Below are positions 6,956 through 16,666 of a stretch of 64,000 bases of DNA, piece by piece; the stretch's first letter is position 1; each line of letters starts with the position of its first letter. The DNA is from Litoreibacter arenae DSM 19593 (GTDB lineage Bacteria > Pseudomonadota > Alphaproteobacteria > Rhodobacterales > Rhodobacteraceae): contig NZ_KE557314.1 in the NCBI RefSeq assembly GCF_000442275.2, positions 527,085-591,084 on the forward strand, given 5' to 3'. Both the position numbers and the translations under genes were made by a program. Under the pieces are notes generated by a model. The model was given only the letters and a program-made list of their open reading frames with translations. It was not told the origin of the DNA and did not search any database.

Positions 6956-9397
6956 CTAGTCCCCCTTCATCCCGCGCAGGCGAAGGGCGTTGCTTACCAC
7001 GAATACGCTCGACAGCGCCATGGCCCCCGCCGCCAGCATTGGCGACAGAAGGATGCCCCAGAGCGGGTAGAGCACACCCGCCGCCACCGGGATAAGCGCG
7101 GTGTTGTAGGCAAAGGCCCAGAACAGGTTTTGCCGGATATTGGCCATTGTGTGTCCGCTGACGTTCACCGCCTTCGAGACGCCCGACAACTCGCCCGACA
7201 TCAGCACCACATCCGCCGTCTCGATCGCCACATCTGTGCCGGTGCCAACCGCGATGCCCACGTCAGCGGCAGCGAGCGCGGGGGCGTCGTTGATGCCGTC
7301 GCCGACGAAGGCGAGCATCCCGTCTTCCTTCATCCGCGCAATCGCATCCGATTTGCCATCAGGCATGACGCCTGCGACGACGGTGTCGATGCCAAGGCGC
7401 TGCGCGACAGCTTCGGCGGTCTGCACGGTGTCGCCGGTAATCATGGCCACCTTGATGCCCTTGTCATGGAGGTTCTTCACAAGCGTTTCGGCTTCGGGCT
7501 TCACAGGGTCGGCCACGGCAATCAGCCCCGCTATGGCCCCGTCAATCGCGGCAAACACAGGGGTTTTCGCCTCGCCTGCCCATTGGTCTGCGAGTGGCTC
7601 AAACTCTTTCAGGTCGATGCTTTTCTGCGCCATGTAGCGGCCCGCACCGATCAGCACTTCCGCGCCATTTACTTGCCCGCGCAGGCCCATCCCCGTGACC
7701 GAGGCGAAATCCGAGACGGTCGGCACGTCCAGCCCCCGCACATCGGCGGCGCGGGTGATGGCTTGGGAAATGGGATGTTCCGATAGCGCCTCTACCGCCG
7801 CGACTGTGGCCAGAACCGTCGCCTCGTCATGGCCGTCTGCCACCGCGATGTCCGTCAACTCAGGCCTGCCCATCGTCAGCGTGCCGGTTTTGTCGAACGC
7901 TATCGTTTTGGCCTGCGACAGCGTTTGCAGGGCCGAGCCCTTGCGGAACAGAACCCCCAACTCCGCCGCGCGGCCTGTGCCGACCATAACCGAGGTCGGC
8001 GTCGCCAGACCCATCGCGCAAGGGCATGCCACGATCAGAACCGACACGCCCGCGACCAAGGCATGTGCCAGCGACGGGCCAAGGATCAGCCACACCAGCA
8101 CCGTCACCGCAGCGACCAGCAAAACGGCGGGCACGAACCAGCGCACGACCTTATCGACCACCGCCTGAATGGGCAGCTTCGCGCCTTGGGCCTGCTCGAC
8201 CATGCGCACGATCCCCGCAAGCACCGTGTCGCCACCCACGGCGGTAGCCTTCACCTGCAACGCGCCTGTGCCATTGACCGTGCCGCCGATCACCGCGTCG
8301 CCCTGCGCGTGTTCCACCGGAACCGGCTCGCCCGTGACCATGCTTTCATCGACATAAGAATTGCCCTCGACGATCTCTCCGTCGACAGCCACCCGCTCGC
8401 CGGGGCGCACCAGAACGACGTCGCCTGTCTTGATCTCGGCGATGGGAACTTCCACCCAGTCCTCGCCCCGCCGCACCTGTGCGACGGAAGGTTGCAAGCC
8501 CAGCAGCGACTTGATTGCGGAGCCGGTCTGCGACTTTGCCCGCGCCTCCAGCCAGCGGCCGAACAGGATAAGCGTCACGATCACCGCCGCCGCCTCGAAA
8601 TACACCGCGCGGCTGCCTTCGGGCAGAAGTGACGGCGCAAATAGTGCGACAGAGGAGAACAGCCAGGCCGCCGAGGTGCCAAGCGCCACCAGCGCGTTCA
8701 TCTCGGGCGCGCCGCGCAGCAGGGCGGGGAAGCCGTCGCGCAAGAAGCGCCAGCCGGGCCAGAGCAAGACGATCGTGGTCAACACCCACTGCAGCGTCCA
8801 GTTGACCTGCTGGCCCATCGTGCGTTCGACCAGATCGGCCATGCCGGGGATCAAATGGCCGCCCATTTCGACGATGAAAACCGGCAAAGTCAGCGCGGCG
8901 GCGATCAGTGTGTCGCGCTTTAGGCTGTCTGCCTCCGCGTCGCGCTTTTCGTCCTGCGTCACCGGCGGGGCCGTGGCATCAAGTGGCGCTGCCGCGTAGC
9001 CTGCATCCGTAATCGCGCGGGCCACTTCTTCGCGCGTGACGCTGCCTTTCAGCCATGTGACAGTCGCCGTTCCGTTCGCCAGATTGACTGAAGCATCCAC
9101 CACGCCCGCCAAGCCTTGAGCGCCACGTTCCGCCCGCCCGACGCAGGACGCGCAGGACAGCCCGTCCACGGAAAACCGCGCCTGTTCGGTCACCGCCGGA
9201 TAACCAGCCGTGTCCAGCGCATCCACAAGTGCGGCAGCATCCGTGCCGTCTGCATCAACCTCCGCACGGGAGGTCGCCAGATTGACTCCAGCCGACACGA
9301 CGCCCTGCACGGCCTGCAACGCACGCTCCGCCCGCCCGACGCAAGAGGCGCAGGACAGGCCTTCGATCTCGAAGGAATAATGGGTGGAGGTGGACAT
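6956..9397 (-). CDS. copA: Cu(+)-exporting P1B-type ATPase CopA
   Basis: CopA pumps Cu(I) out of the cytoplasm at the cost of ATP. The 813-residue protein has two N-terminal heavy-metal-binding domains, with CASC at Cys16/Cys19 and Cys82/Cys85. Then come the membrane helices, the TGEP actuator loop, the CPC metal-transfer motif in [12 protein letters not shown], the phosphorylation site DKTGTLT, the SEHP motif and [10 protein letters not shown]. Both length and order are complete. It is preceded by a CueR-type promoter and followed by cueR, so copper-inducible expression is expected. Confidence 0.96.
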   Translation of the reverse strand: MSTSTHYSFEIEGLSCASCVGRAERALQAVQGVVSAGVNLATSRAEVDADGTDAAALVDALDTAGYPAVTEQARFSVDGLSCASCVGRAERGAQGLAGVVDASVNLANGTATVTWLKGSVTREEVARAITDAGYAAAPLDATAPPVTQDEKRDAEADSLKRDTLIAAALTLPVFIVEMGGHLIPGMADLVERTMGQQVNWTLQWVLTTIVLLWPGWRFLRDGFPALLRGAPEMNALVALGTSAAWLFSSVALFAPSLLPEGSRAVYFEAAAVIVTLILFGRWLEARAKSQTGSAIKSLLGLQPSVAQVRRGEDWVEVPIAEIKTGDVVLVRPGERVAVDGEIVEGNSYVDESMVTGEPVPVEHAQGDAVIGGTVNGTGALQVKATAVGGDTVLAGIVRMVEQAQGAKLPIQAVVDKVVRWFVPAVLLVAAVTVLVWLILGPSLAHALVAGVSVLIVACPCAMGLATPTSVMVGTGRAAELGVLFRKGSALQTLSQAKTIAFDKTGTLTMGRPELTDIAVADGHDEATVLATVAAVEALSEHPISQAITRAADVRGLDVPTVSDFASVTGMGLRGQVNGAEVLIGAGRYMAQKSIDLKEFEPLADQWAGEAKTPVFAAIDGAIAGLIAVADPVKPEAETLVKNLHDKGIKVAMITGDTVQTAEAVAQRLGIDTVVAGVMPDGKSDAIARMKEDGMLAFVGDGINDAPALAAADVGIAVGTGTDVAIETADVVLMSGELSGVSKAVNVSGHTMANIRQNLFWAFAYNTALIPVAAGVLYPLWGILLSPMLAAGAMALSSVFVVSNALRLRGMKGD

Positions 9398-9430
9398 ATG
9401 ACGAGCCTCTGGAATGTGTCAGCGACTCCT

Positions 9431-9461
9431 CATATGGGGGTTCCATCTACTGGAAGGTCAA
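9431..9461 (-). promoter_or_regulatory. CueR-type promoter of copA
   Basis: Read on the minus strand there is a -35 box TTGACC (9461-9456) and a -10-like CATATG (9436-9431), separated by 19 bp. The spacer contains the dyad TTCCAGTAGATGGAA (9455-9441). A 19-bp spacer with a central dyad is the hallmark of MerR-family activated promoters, and TTGACCTTCCA closely matches known copA promoters. The copA start lies 34 nt downstream of the -10 box. Confidence 0.85.
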
Positions 9462-9465
9462 GGCC

Positions 9466-10494
9466 TCATGCCGTTTTTGACAGCCCGTCAGCGGAAAACA
9501 CGTGCATACGCTCCGGCACGGCGGTGAAATAGAGCATCTCACCATGCGCCTCGGTGGGGGGCGTTTCCATCTTGGCGATAAATTCGGACCCCTCTGGCGT
9601 GATCAAATGCGCCAAGGCGTATTCGCCCAACTGTTCGACCAGTTCCAGCTTGCCAGCCACACGCGCGGACGCTTCGTCGCAACGCACCAGATGTTCAGGA
9701 CGGATACCCAGCGTGTCGGAATCCGCGAACCCGTCAGGGCGCGACGCGGGCGGCACATCGGCGGCGATGAAGAAGTTCATCTTCGGGCTGCCGATAAACT
9801 GCGCCACAAATTTGTTCGCGGGGCGTTCGTATAGCTCGATGGGCGAGCCGACCTGCTCAATCCGGCCGTCGCGCAGAACGACGATCTTGTCGGCCAGTGT
9901 CATGGCCTCGACCTGATCGTGCGTCACATAGATCATCGTCGATTTTAGCCGCTCGTGCAGACGGGCAATTTCCAGCCGCGTTTGGACGCGCAGGGACGCA
10001 TCAAGGTTGGACAGCGGTTCGTCAAACAGGAACACTTCGGGGTCGCGCACAATGGCGCGGCCGATGGCGACCCGCTGACGCTGGCCGCCCGACAGGTTGC
10101 GCGGGCTGCGTTCAAGATAGTCGGTGATCTGCAACACCTCGGCGGCAGAGCGCACGCGGCGGTCAATCTCGTCCTGCGGCGTCTTGGCCTGCTGCAAGCC
10201 GAACGCCATGTTCTTGTAGACCGTCATATGCGGATAGAGCGCATAGGTTTGGAACACCATGGCGACCCCGCGCTTGGAAGGGGCGACCTCGTTGACCTCC
10301 CGATCCCCGATGGCGACGGTCCCGCCCGATATGTCCTCAAGCCCGGCAATCATCCGCAGCAAGGTGGACTTGCCGCAACCCGACGGGCCCACGAAGACGA
10401 CGAACTCGCCGTCTTCGATATCAAGATCGACGCCGTGCATGACCTGCACCTCGCCATAACGTTTCACCAGATTGCGAATGGTCAGACCGGCCAT
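9466..10494 (-). CDS. smoK: ABC transporter ATP-binding protein, polyol type (SmoK/UgpC family)
   Basis: This is the ATPase that powers the polyol importer encoded upstream in the same operon. The 342-residue protein has Walker A GPSGCGKST, Q-loop, signature LSGGQRQRVAIGRA and Walker B EVFLFDEP. A C-terminal regulatory region with TOBE/OB fold (from about residue 240) is typical of carbohydrate ABC ATPases. The start at 10494 (MAGLTIRNL) overlaps the end of the mannitol dehydrogenase gene by 13 nt. The smoK name rests on the operon match to the sorbitol/mannitol operon of Rhodobacter. Confidence 0.92.
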   Translation of the reverse strand: MAGLTIRNLVKRYGEVQVMHGVDLDIEDGEFVVFVGPSGCGKSTLLRMIAGLEDISGGTVAIGDREVNEVAPSKRGVAMVFQTYALYPHMTVYKNMAFGLQQAKTPQDEIDRRVRSAAEVLQITDYLERSPRNLSGGQRQRVAIGRAIVRDPEVFLFDEPLSNLDASLRVQTRLEIARLHERLKSTMIYVTHDQVEAMTLADKIVVLRDGRIEQVGSPIELYERPANKFVAQFIGSPKMNFFIAADVPPASRPDGFADSDTLGIRPEHLVRCDEASARVAGKLELVEQLGEYALAHLITPEGSEFIAKMETPPTEAHGEMLYFTAVPERMHVFSADGLSKTA

Positions 10495-11900
10495 GTTAGC
10501 TCCATTTCTTTGATAGCGCCGCGCAGAGCGCCCGCGAAGTCGGGAAAGCGGTCCGGAAGGTCCGCCCACAAGAGTTTAGATGTGCAAAACGCCTCCAGTC
10601 CGGCGGCATCGCGCAGCATCGGCTGAAGCGTGTCCCAGCTGGGTTCGAGATAGGTCAGTGGCAATTTACCCGCCGCGATGTGCTGGGCAAAAACGTACCA
10701 ACTGGCGACGGAGCGAAAGCCCGCATCGGGCGTGATGCCTTGGGCAAGGCAGCCTTCCAGCGTGGGTCGGATGAAGATCGGAAACTTCGCCATGCCATCG
10801 GCGCAGATGCGTTCCACCGAGTCGGCGATAGCTGCATTGCCGAAGCGGTCCGCGATGCTTTGCAGGTATTCCGCGCGGTCAAACGGCAGGTCCAGCGTCA
10901 GGGCCGGCAGCACCTCGTCGCGCTCGTAGGCCCAGAAATGCGCCACCAGATCGGCATCGCGCATGGCGGCGTCGAAGGTCTTTAGCCCGTGCAGCGCGGC
11001 CAGATAGGTCAGCGCGGTGTGCCCGCCGTTCAGAATGCGAATCTTAGCCTCCTCATAGGGATGCACGTCCGTCGTCACCGTGACGCCAGCGGCGGCAAGG
11101 TCGGGCATGGGGCCGGCAAACTTGTCTTCCAGAACCCACTGCACGAAGCTCTCCGCAATCACCGGGAACGTCCCGCGCTCGCCAAAGATCGCCTGCATTT
11201 CCGACGCAAGGTCAGGGCTGCTGCGCGGCGTGATCCGGTCGACCATGGAACAGGGGAACGTCACATTCCGCGCCACCCAGTTGGCCAGATCAGCGTCACC
11301 TAGTAGCCCCATATAGGCCGCGAAATTCGCGCCCAGCTTGGTGCCATTCTCGCGGATGTTGTCGCAGCACAGCACTGTCAGAGGCGCCCCGCTGTGTTTC
11401 ATCCGCCCGCGCAACGCGGCGGCAAGATAGGCGTAGACGGACACAGGCGCACCGCCCGCGACCTCGGCCTTGATGACCGGATCGTCAGGATTCAAAGCAC
11501 CCGCATCATCGGTGTAGTAGCCGCTTTCGGTCACCGTGATGGTGACCATGTGGACGCTGGCCAGAGACAGCAATGCCTCCGCGCCGGATGCGTCTTTGCT
11601 CCAGTCCGCGAAAGCCACGTGCGATCGCACCTGACGGAAAGTGACCTGCCCGTCCGGCGAGATCGACTTGATGATATACCCGTCCTTGCGATGCGCGGCA
11701 AAGCTATTCGCCTCCGCGGCACGCAGGTTAACCGCTGCGATGCCCCAACGCAGGTCGCCGGTCGCCTCCATCGTGTCGTCGATATACATCGCCTGATGGG
11801 CGCGGTGAAACGCGCCAAAACCCAGATGTACGACACCAATATCGCAAGCCGCCCGGTCATAGCCGGTCGCATAGAGAGCCTGCGGATTTCGCTTGTTCAT
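10482..11900 (-). CDS. mtlK: Mannitol 2-dehydrogenase family polyol dehydrogenase
   Basis: The enzyme oxidises a hexitol such as mannitol or arabinitol to the ketose with NAD. The 472-residue protein belongs to the long-chain polyol-specific dehydrogenase family. It has the N-terminal GFGAFHRAHQ segment and the catalytic K-x4-N-x2-H pattern in KIRILNGGH. It follows an AraC regulator with a 4-nt overlap and precedes the ATPase, and the rest of the operon is a polyol ABC importer. Fructuronate/altronate reductases share this fold, but the transporter context favours mannitol or a related polyol. Confidence 0.92.
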   Translation of the reverse strand: MNKRNPQALYATGYDRAACDIGVVHLGFGAFHRAHQAMYIDDTMEATGDLRWGIAAVNLRAAEANSFAAHRKDGYIIKSISPDGQVTFRQVRSHVAFADWSKDASGAEALLSLASVHMVTITVTESGYYTDDAGALNPDDPVIKAEVAGGAPVSVYAYLAAALRGRMKHSGAPLTVLCCDNIRENGTKLGANFAAYMGLLGDADLANWVARNVTFPCSMVDRITPRSSPDLASEMQAIFGERGTFPVIAESFVQWVLEDKFAGPMPDLAAAGVTVTTDVHPYEEAKIRILNGGHTALTYLAALHGLKTFDAAMRDADLVAHFWAYERDEVLPALTLDLPFDRAEYLQSIADRFGNAAIADSVERICADGMAKFPIFIRPTLEGCLAQGITPDAGFRSVASWYVFAQHIAAGKLPLTYLEPSWDTLQPMLRDAAGLEAFCTSKLLWADLPDRFPDFAGALRGAIKEMELTWPV

Positions 11901-12793
11901 AACGCCCGAGCCCCCTTGGTGACCAGTTCCCGCCGCGCAAAATCGCGGTAGGCCGAAGGTGTCATGTCCTTCATCTTCAGAAACTGACGGTTGAAATTGG
12001 CAAGGTTCTGAAACCCCACATCGTAGCAGATGGCCGAGATCGGATCGTCGGTCGCATAGAGCTTCCCGCAGGCCTGCCCGATACGCACGCGGTTGACGAA
12101 CTCGACGAAGCGATGACCTGTCGCCGCCTGAAAGTTGCGCGAGAAGGACGTCGCGCTCATTCCCGCCTTGTCGGCGGCCAGATCGACCGAGATATCTTCG
12201 GCGTAATTCGCCACGATATGATTGATCACTTCCGCGATGCGCGACTGCTTGCTGCTGCCCTCGGGCTGGACGATCTTCATCACCGACAGCGCCTTCTTCT
12301 CGGCGTGCTCGTTGATACGGATCAGGAACCGCAGCAAGGCGACGATGCGCTCCGGCCCTTTGGTGTCGCGGATCGCCTCCAGATGGCCCTGCGCGAAGGT
12401 CGGGTTGAAGCCGACGAACTCAATGCCGGACTGGGCCAGCGTCAGCATCGCGCGCAGGTCCTGAAATTCGGGGAAGGCGGTGGCAAGACGGTCAAGGCTG
12501 CTTTGGCTGAATTGCACCAGCATGTCGCGTATCTCGACCGGCTCTTTGTAGACCTCGTCGGTGATCCAGTTATGCGGCAGGTTCGGGCCGGTCAGAAACA
12601 GCGTTCCGGGCCCGAAGTCGCCGATATAGTCGCCAATGAAAGCCTTGCCGCGTGTTGCCGTGATAAGATGCAACTCATATTCGCGGTGGCTGTGCCAGCG
12701 GCAAAGCTCGGTCGGCCAGCCGTGCTCCAGATAGCGGATGCTTTCTGTCGCGCGGTCGACGACCTCGATTTCCGGATGGATCAGTGACATCAC
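11897..12793 (-). CDS. AraC family transcriptional regulator of the polyol operon
   Basis: The 298-residue protein has an N-terminal cupin-like sensing domain (about 1-150, with the WHSHREYEL segment). A C-terminal AraC double helix-turn-helix covers about residues 195-290, including LAADKAGMSATSFSRNF and ICYDVGFQNLANFNRQF. It overlaps the upstream permease gene and the downstream dehydrogenase gene by 4 nt each, so it is fully embedded in the operon. Autoregulation with a polyol as inducer is the simplest reading. The ligand itself is inferred from neighbours. Confidence 0.92.
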   Translation of the reverse strand: MMSLIHPEIEVVDRATESIRYLEHGWPTELCRWHSHREYELHLITATRGKAFIGDYIGDFGPGTLFLTGPNLPHNWITDEVYKEPVEIRDMLVQFSQSSLDRLATAFPEFQDLRAMLTLAQSGIEFVGFNPTFAQGHLEAIRDTKGPERIVALLRFLIRINEHAEKKALSVMKIVQPEGSSKQSRIAEVINHIVANYAEDISVDLAADKAGMSATSFSRNFQAATGHRFVEFVNRVRIGQACGKLYATDDPISAICYDVGFQNLANFNRQFLKMKDMTPSAYRDFARRELVTKGARAL

Positions 12794-13620
12794 TTCACCG
12801 CTCCGAAGGTCAGGCCTTGCACCAGTTGCTTTTGCGCCATCCAGCCGAACACCACAATCGGTGCGCAGGCCAGCGTCGACACGGCGGACACCTTGGCCCA
12901 GAACAACCCCTCAGGCGCTTGGAACGACGCCACGAAGGCGGTCAGCGTGCTGGCATCCGTTGTGGTCAGAACGATGGACCAGAACGCCTCGTTCCAGCAC
13001 AAGATGATGGACAGCAACGCGGTGGAGGCGATTCCGCCCCATGCCAGCGGCAGCACGATCTGGCGAATCTCGTTGAAGGTGGATGTCCCGTCCATCCGCG
13101 AGGCTTCCAGAATTTCCTTGGGGATTTCGCGGAAATAGTTGAACAGGATGAGCATCACGATAGGCAGGTTCATCATCGCGTAGATGACCACCAACAGCGT
13201 TCGCGTGTCGAACAGGTCGAACTTCTGCGCGAGAAAATAGATAGGCATCAGCACGCCCACCGCAGGAAGCATCTTGGTGGACAGCATCCACATCAGCACG
13301 TCCTTGGTGCGGTGCGTGGTATTGAACGCCATGGAATAAGCCGAAGGAATGGCAATCAGCAGCGCAACCAAGGTGCCGCCAAAGGCCGTGATGACCGAGT
13401 TCATGGCGAACTTAAAGTAGTTGGTGCGGTCCTGAATCTCCAGATAGTTCTCCAGCGTCGGCTCGAAGATCAGCAGCGGCGGCACCTGAATGGCCTGTCC
13501 TTCGGTCTTGAAGCTGGTCAGCACCATCCAGAAGATCGGAAAGAAGAAGACGAGGGCGGCGATCCATGCGGCCGTTACGGCGGCGCGGTCGATCCAGATC
13601 TGGCGTTGTCTATCTGTCAT
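12790..13620 (-). CDS. smoG: Polyol ABC transporter permease (SmoG type)
   Basis: This is an inner-membrane permease of the MalG type, 276 residues with six predicted helices. Helix 1 lies at about 11-33 (AVTAAWIAALVFFFPIFWMV). The EAA loop, which docks onto the ATPase, reads EASRMDGTSTFNEI. It starts 2 nt after the end of the first permease gene and overlaps the AraC gene by 4 nt. With SmoE, SmoF and SmoK it would make a complete importer. Confidence 0.93.
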   Translation of the reverse strand: MTDRQRQIWIDRAAVTAAWIAALVFFFPIFWMVLTSFKTEGQAIQVPPLLIFEPTLENYLEIQDRTNYFKFAMNSVITAFGGTLVALLIAIPSAYSMAFNTTHRTKDVLMWMLSTKMLPAVGVLMPIYFLAQKFDLFDTRTLLVVIYAMMNLPIVMLILFNYFREIPKEILEASRMDGTSTFNEIRQIVLPLAWGGIASTALLSIILCWNEAFWSIVLTTTDASTLTAFVASFQAPEGLFWAKVSAVSTLACAPIVVFGWMAQKQLVQGLTFGAVK

Positions 13621-13622
13621 GA

Positions 13623-14492
13623 TTACACCGTCAATGTTTTGCCAACAGCGCGGATGAGGAACAGCGCGACGATGTTGGCGAGGATGATTGCAAAGACACC
13701 ACCGGCGGAGGCAACGCCCACGTCGAAGGCCTGCTGCGACTGGATATAGATCAGGTAGGTCAGGTTGGTGGACGACACGCCGGGACCGCCAGAAGTGGTC
13801 ACGAAAATCTCGGCGAAGATCGACAGGTGAAAGATCATCTGGATCAGCAGCACGATGGAAATCGGGCGGGCAAGATGCGGCAGCGTCAGGTTCCAGAACT
13901 GCGACCAGAAACCGGCGCCGTCAAGGGTGGCGGCCTCTTTCTGCTCTTGGTCTTGGGACTGCAGCGACGTCATGAAGATCAGGATCGCAAAGGGCGTCCA
14001 CTGCCAGCTGACCATGAGGATGATCGAGAACAGCGGATACTGGGCAAGCCACTCCACAGGTTCCAATCCGAGCGCATTCGAGAACGCGGCGAACAGGCCG
14101 TTATTGGGGTCCATCAGCATGTTCTTCCAGACCAGCGCGGACACGGTCGGCATGATGAAGAACGGCGAGATCAGCATCACCCGGGCAATCCCGCGACCAC
14201 GGAAAGGGCGGTCGATAAGGATGGAAACCGCAAGGCCAAGGACGATGGTAATGGCAAGAACCGAGCCAACCAGAACGAGCGTGTTTATCAGCGCAGGACC
14301 AAAAGCCGGATCGGTTGCGAAAAACCGGTAGTTATCAAGACCGATGAACCCCGTGCGCTCCGGGTAGAGCAGGTTGTAGCGGATGGTCGAGAAATAGAGC
14401 GTCATGCTCAGCGGCACGATCATCCAAATCAGCAGCAGAACAACGCTGGGGGCCTGTAGCCATCTGACGAGTGTCGGGTTCATGGAGATCAT
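13623..14492 (-). CDS. smoF: Polyol ABC transporter permease (SmoF type)
   Basis: This MalF-like permease of 289 residues has several strongly hydrophobic helices and the EAA loop (EAATLDGAGFWSQF) that contacts the ATP-binding subunit. Two in-frame ATGs occur at 14492 and 14483. The second has AAGGGA at suitable distance and may be the true start, giving 286 residues. A 96-nt gap with palindromes separates it from the binding protein gene upstream, the only sizeable gap in the operon. Confidence 0.92.
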   Translation of the reverse strand: MISMNPTLVRWLQAPSVVLLLIWMIVPLSMTLYFSTIRYNLLYPERTGFIGLDNYRFFATDPAFGPALINTLVLVGSVLAITIVLGLAVSILIDRPFRGRGIARVMLISPFFIMPTVSALVWKNMLMDPNNGLFAAFSNALGLEPVEWLAQYPLFSIILMVSWQWTPFAILIFMTSLQSQDQEQKEAATLDGAGFWSQFWNLTLPHLARPISIVLLIQMIFHLSIFAEIFVTTSGGPGVSSTNLTYLIYIQSQQAFDVGVASAGGVFAIILANIVALFLIRAVGKTLTV

Positions 14493-14519
14493 CCCTTGGT
14501 TTGCAGGGTGGGTGGGTAA

Positions 14520-14572
14520 GGCGGGACTAATCCCGCCCTACAATTGTCGGGTAGGGCGGGGTTCACCCCGCC
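14520..14572. repeat. REP-like palindrome cluster inside the polyol operon
   Basis: Two hairpins with 7-bp GC stems and 4-nt loops lie between smoE and smoF: GGCGGGA/TCCCGCC (14520-14537) and GGCGGGG/CCCCGCC (14555-14572). The inner halves can instead pair with each other as a perfect 10-bp inverted repeat, CCCGCCCTAC (14532-14541) with GTAGGGCGGG (14551-14560). No T-run follows on the coding strand, so simple termination is less likely than mRNA stabilisation of the smoE part. Confidence 0.7.
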
Positions 14573-14588
14573 ACACCGTTGCCAAGGC

Positions 14589-15896
14589 TTAGTAGTAGCC
14601 GGCTTTCTTCATCTCGCGGTCCGCGATGGCCTGACTGTTTTCCAGCGCCTCTTCGACCGTGATGTTGCCAGCCAGCGCGTCGGTCATCTGCTGACCAACT
14701 GCGGTGCCGATGGCTTGGAACTCGGGGATCGCAGCGAATTGAACACCAACATAAGGCGACGGGTTCAGGGTGCTGTCTTCCGGGTTCGCAGACAGGATCG
14801 CCTTCAGCTCGGCCTCGTCAAAGGTCGCGGCTTCCTGGAAGTTGGGGTTGTCATAGGTCGACTGGCGGGTGCCGGTCGGGACGTTGCCCCAGCCATTCTT
14901 CTCGGCCACAAGCTCGATATAGGACTTGGACGTTGCCCACTCGATGAAGTCCATGGCTTCCTCTGCCTGGTCGGTGCCGGCAGGAATTGCCAAGGACCAT
15001 GCCCACAGCCAGTTCGCACCTTTGGTGGTCGCTTTCTGCGGAGCCTGAGCGAAGGCCATCTTGTCAGCCACTTTGGATTGGTCGGGATCGGTCACGAAGG
15101 ATGCCGCGATAGTTGCGTCGATCCACATGCCGCACTTGCCTTCGTTCATCAGGGCAAGGATTTCGTTGAACGAGTTGCCTTCCGAACCGGGAGGGCCCGA
15201 TTCTTCAAGCATTTCGACGTAGAACGTCACAGCTTCCTGCCAAGCGTCGGAGTCCAGTGCGGGGGTCCAGTCTTCGTTGAACCATTGCGCGCCGAACGAA
15301 TTCGCCATGGTCGTCAGAAACGCCATGTTGTCACCCCAGCCCGGCTTGCCGCGCAGGCAGATGCCGTAGACGCCTTCGTCCTTGTTGGTGATCGCTTTGG
15401 CAACTTCGCGGATGTGGTCCCAGGTCGGGTTATCCTCAATGGTCATGCCGGCTTCTTCGACCAGATCCTTGCGGTACATGATCATCGACGACTCGCCGTA
15501 GAATGGTGCCGCGTAGAGCTTCCCTTCGTGGGACAGACCGCCGCGCATGGCGGGCAGGATATCCTCGACGTCATACTCCGCGTCGAATTCCAGCGGCTGC
15601 AACCAACCGCGCGATCCCCAAATCGGAGCCTCATACATGCCGATGGTCATGACGTCGAACTGGCCACCCTTGGTGGTGATGTCCGTGGTCACGCGGGACC
15701 TCAAGGTGCCCTCGTCCAGCGTCACCCAGTTGAGCGTCGTGCCCGGATGGGCCGCCTCGAATTCAGGTGTCAGCTTTTGCATTTCGATCATGTGGCCGTT
15801 GTTCACGGTTGCGATGGTCAACTCACCGGCAAATGCGGTCGATGCGCCAGCGACGCCGACGGCCAGACCAAGCGCGGTATTGCGAAGAGATTTCAT
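14589..15896 (-). CDS. smoE: Polyol ABC transporter periplasmic binding protein (SmoE type)
   Basis: This 435-residue extracellular solute-binding protein (family 1) has a signal peptide of about 23 residues ending in STAFA. The mature part begins GELTIATVNN and has the LTPEFEAAHPG and FDVMTIGMYEAP segments usual in sorbitol/mannitol binding proteins. The start is well supported by GGGAGGAAAAC before the ATG. It is the first gene of the operon. The REP-like palindromes just behind it could raise its expression over the membrane subunits. Confidence 0.93.
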   Translation of the reverse strand: MKSLRNTALGLAVGVAGASTAFAGELTIATVNNGHMIEMQKLTPEFEAAHPGTTLNWVTLDEGTLRSRVTTDITTKGGQFDVMTIGMYEAPIWGSRGWLQPLEFDAEYDVEDILPAMRGGLSHEGKLYAAPFYGESSMIMYRKDLVEEAGMTIEDNPTWDHIREVAKAITNKDEGVYGICLRGKPGWGDNMAFLTTMANSFGAQWFNEDWTPALDSDAWQEAVTFYVEMLEESGPPGSEGNSFNEILALMNEGKCGMWIDATIAASFVTDPDQSKVADKMAFAQAPQKATTKGANWLWAWSLAIPAGTDQAEEAMDFIEWATSKSYIELVAEKNGWGNVPTGTRQSTYDNPNFQEAATFDEAELKAILSANPEDSTLNPSPYVGVQFAAIPEFQAIGTAVGQQMTDALAGNITVEEALENSQAIADREMKKAGYY

Positions 15897-16219
15897 GTTT
15901 TCCTCCCTGAAATCACGGTGCTTTCATATTCCGTGACGTAACCCTGAGGCTCTTACCGATTCTCAGCCAATACCATTTTTTCAAGGAGTGATACTTTTTC
16001 TGCATATTTACCCCTACGAAGGGTCGCATACCTGCATAATAGTATATCTCTCACAGAATACTGCGTCCGACAGACAGGAAACCCTGTGCGCCTTGGCGGA
16101 CTCTGCCTGATACTTTCCCGACAGAACCGCACACGGGTTAGTGACGGGACAAAGTGGAAAAACCCAGCCTGACTGCTTATCTTTGCACTCAACGGACCCG
16201 CATAGATAAGGACCTGCCC
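15897..16219. other. Divergent control region between smoE and msrB
   Basis: This 323-nt stretch holds no convincing gene. It must contain the promoters of the polyol operon (leftward) and of msrB (rightward). A 9-bp direct repeat, TGATACTTT, occurs at 15989-15997 and 16108-16116, and a small dyad ACAGG/CCTGT lies at about 16075. The left part is AT-rich, as expected for a promoter. The direct repeat could be AraC-type half sites; this is only a suggestion. Confidence 0.4.
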
Positions 16220-16666
16220 ATGAAATACGCCAAGACCGATGAAGCCCTTGCCAAGCTCACCCCCGAACAGTTCCGCGTGACGCAGGAAAACGGCACCGAA
16301 CGCGCCTTCACCGGGGAGCTGACCGACAACAAGGAGCCCGGCATCTACGTCGACATCGTGTCTGGCGAGCCGCTGTTCGCGTCGTCCGACAAGTTCGAAT
16401 CCGGCTGCGGCTGGCCCAGCTTCACCAAGCCCATCGTCACAGATCACGTGACCGAACACCGCGACGCATCCTTCGGGATGGTCCGCACAGAGGTGCGGTC
16501 CATGCATGGGGACAGCCATCTAGGCCACGTCTTCCCTGACGGCCCCGCCGATCGCGGGGGCCTGCGCTATTGCATCAACTCCGCCAGCCTGCGCTTCATT
16601 CACCGCGACGAGATGGAGCAGGAAGGCTACGGCGAATATCTGGATCAAGTGGAGGAAATCGAATGA
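16220..16666 (+). CDS. msrB: Peptide-methionine (R)-S-oxide reductase MsrB
   Basis: MsrB reduces the R form of methionine sulfoxide in proteins. The 148-residue protein shows SGCGWPSF, the [10 protein letters not shown] motif, and the catalytic Cys118 in RYCINSASL, with Cys63 a possible resolving residue. The two CxxC pairs that bind structural zinc in other MsrBs are absent. No signal peptide is seen, so it is cytoplasmic. The ATG at 16220 follows AAGGA. It overlaps msrA by 4 nt, so both stereoisomers are handled by one transcript. Confidence 0.94.
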   Translation: MKYAKTDEALAKLTPEQFRVTQENGTERAFTGELTDNKEPGIYVDIVSGEPLFASSDKFESGCGWPSFTKPIVTDHVTEHRDASFGMVRTEVRSMHGDSHLGHVFPDGPADRGGLRYCINSASLRFIHRDEMEQEGYGEYLDQVEEIE

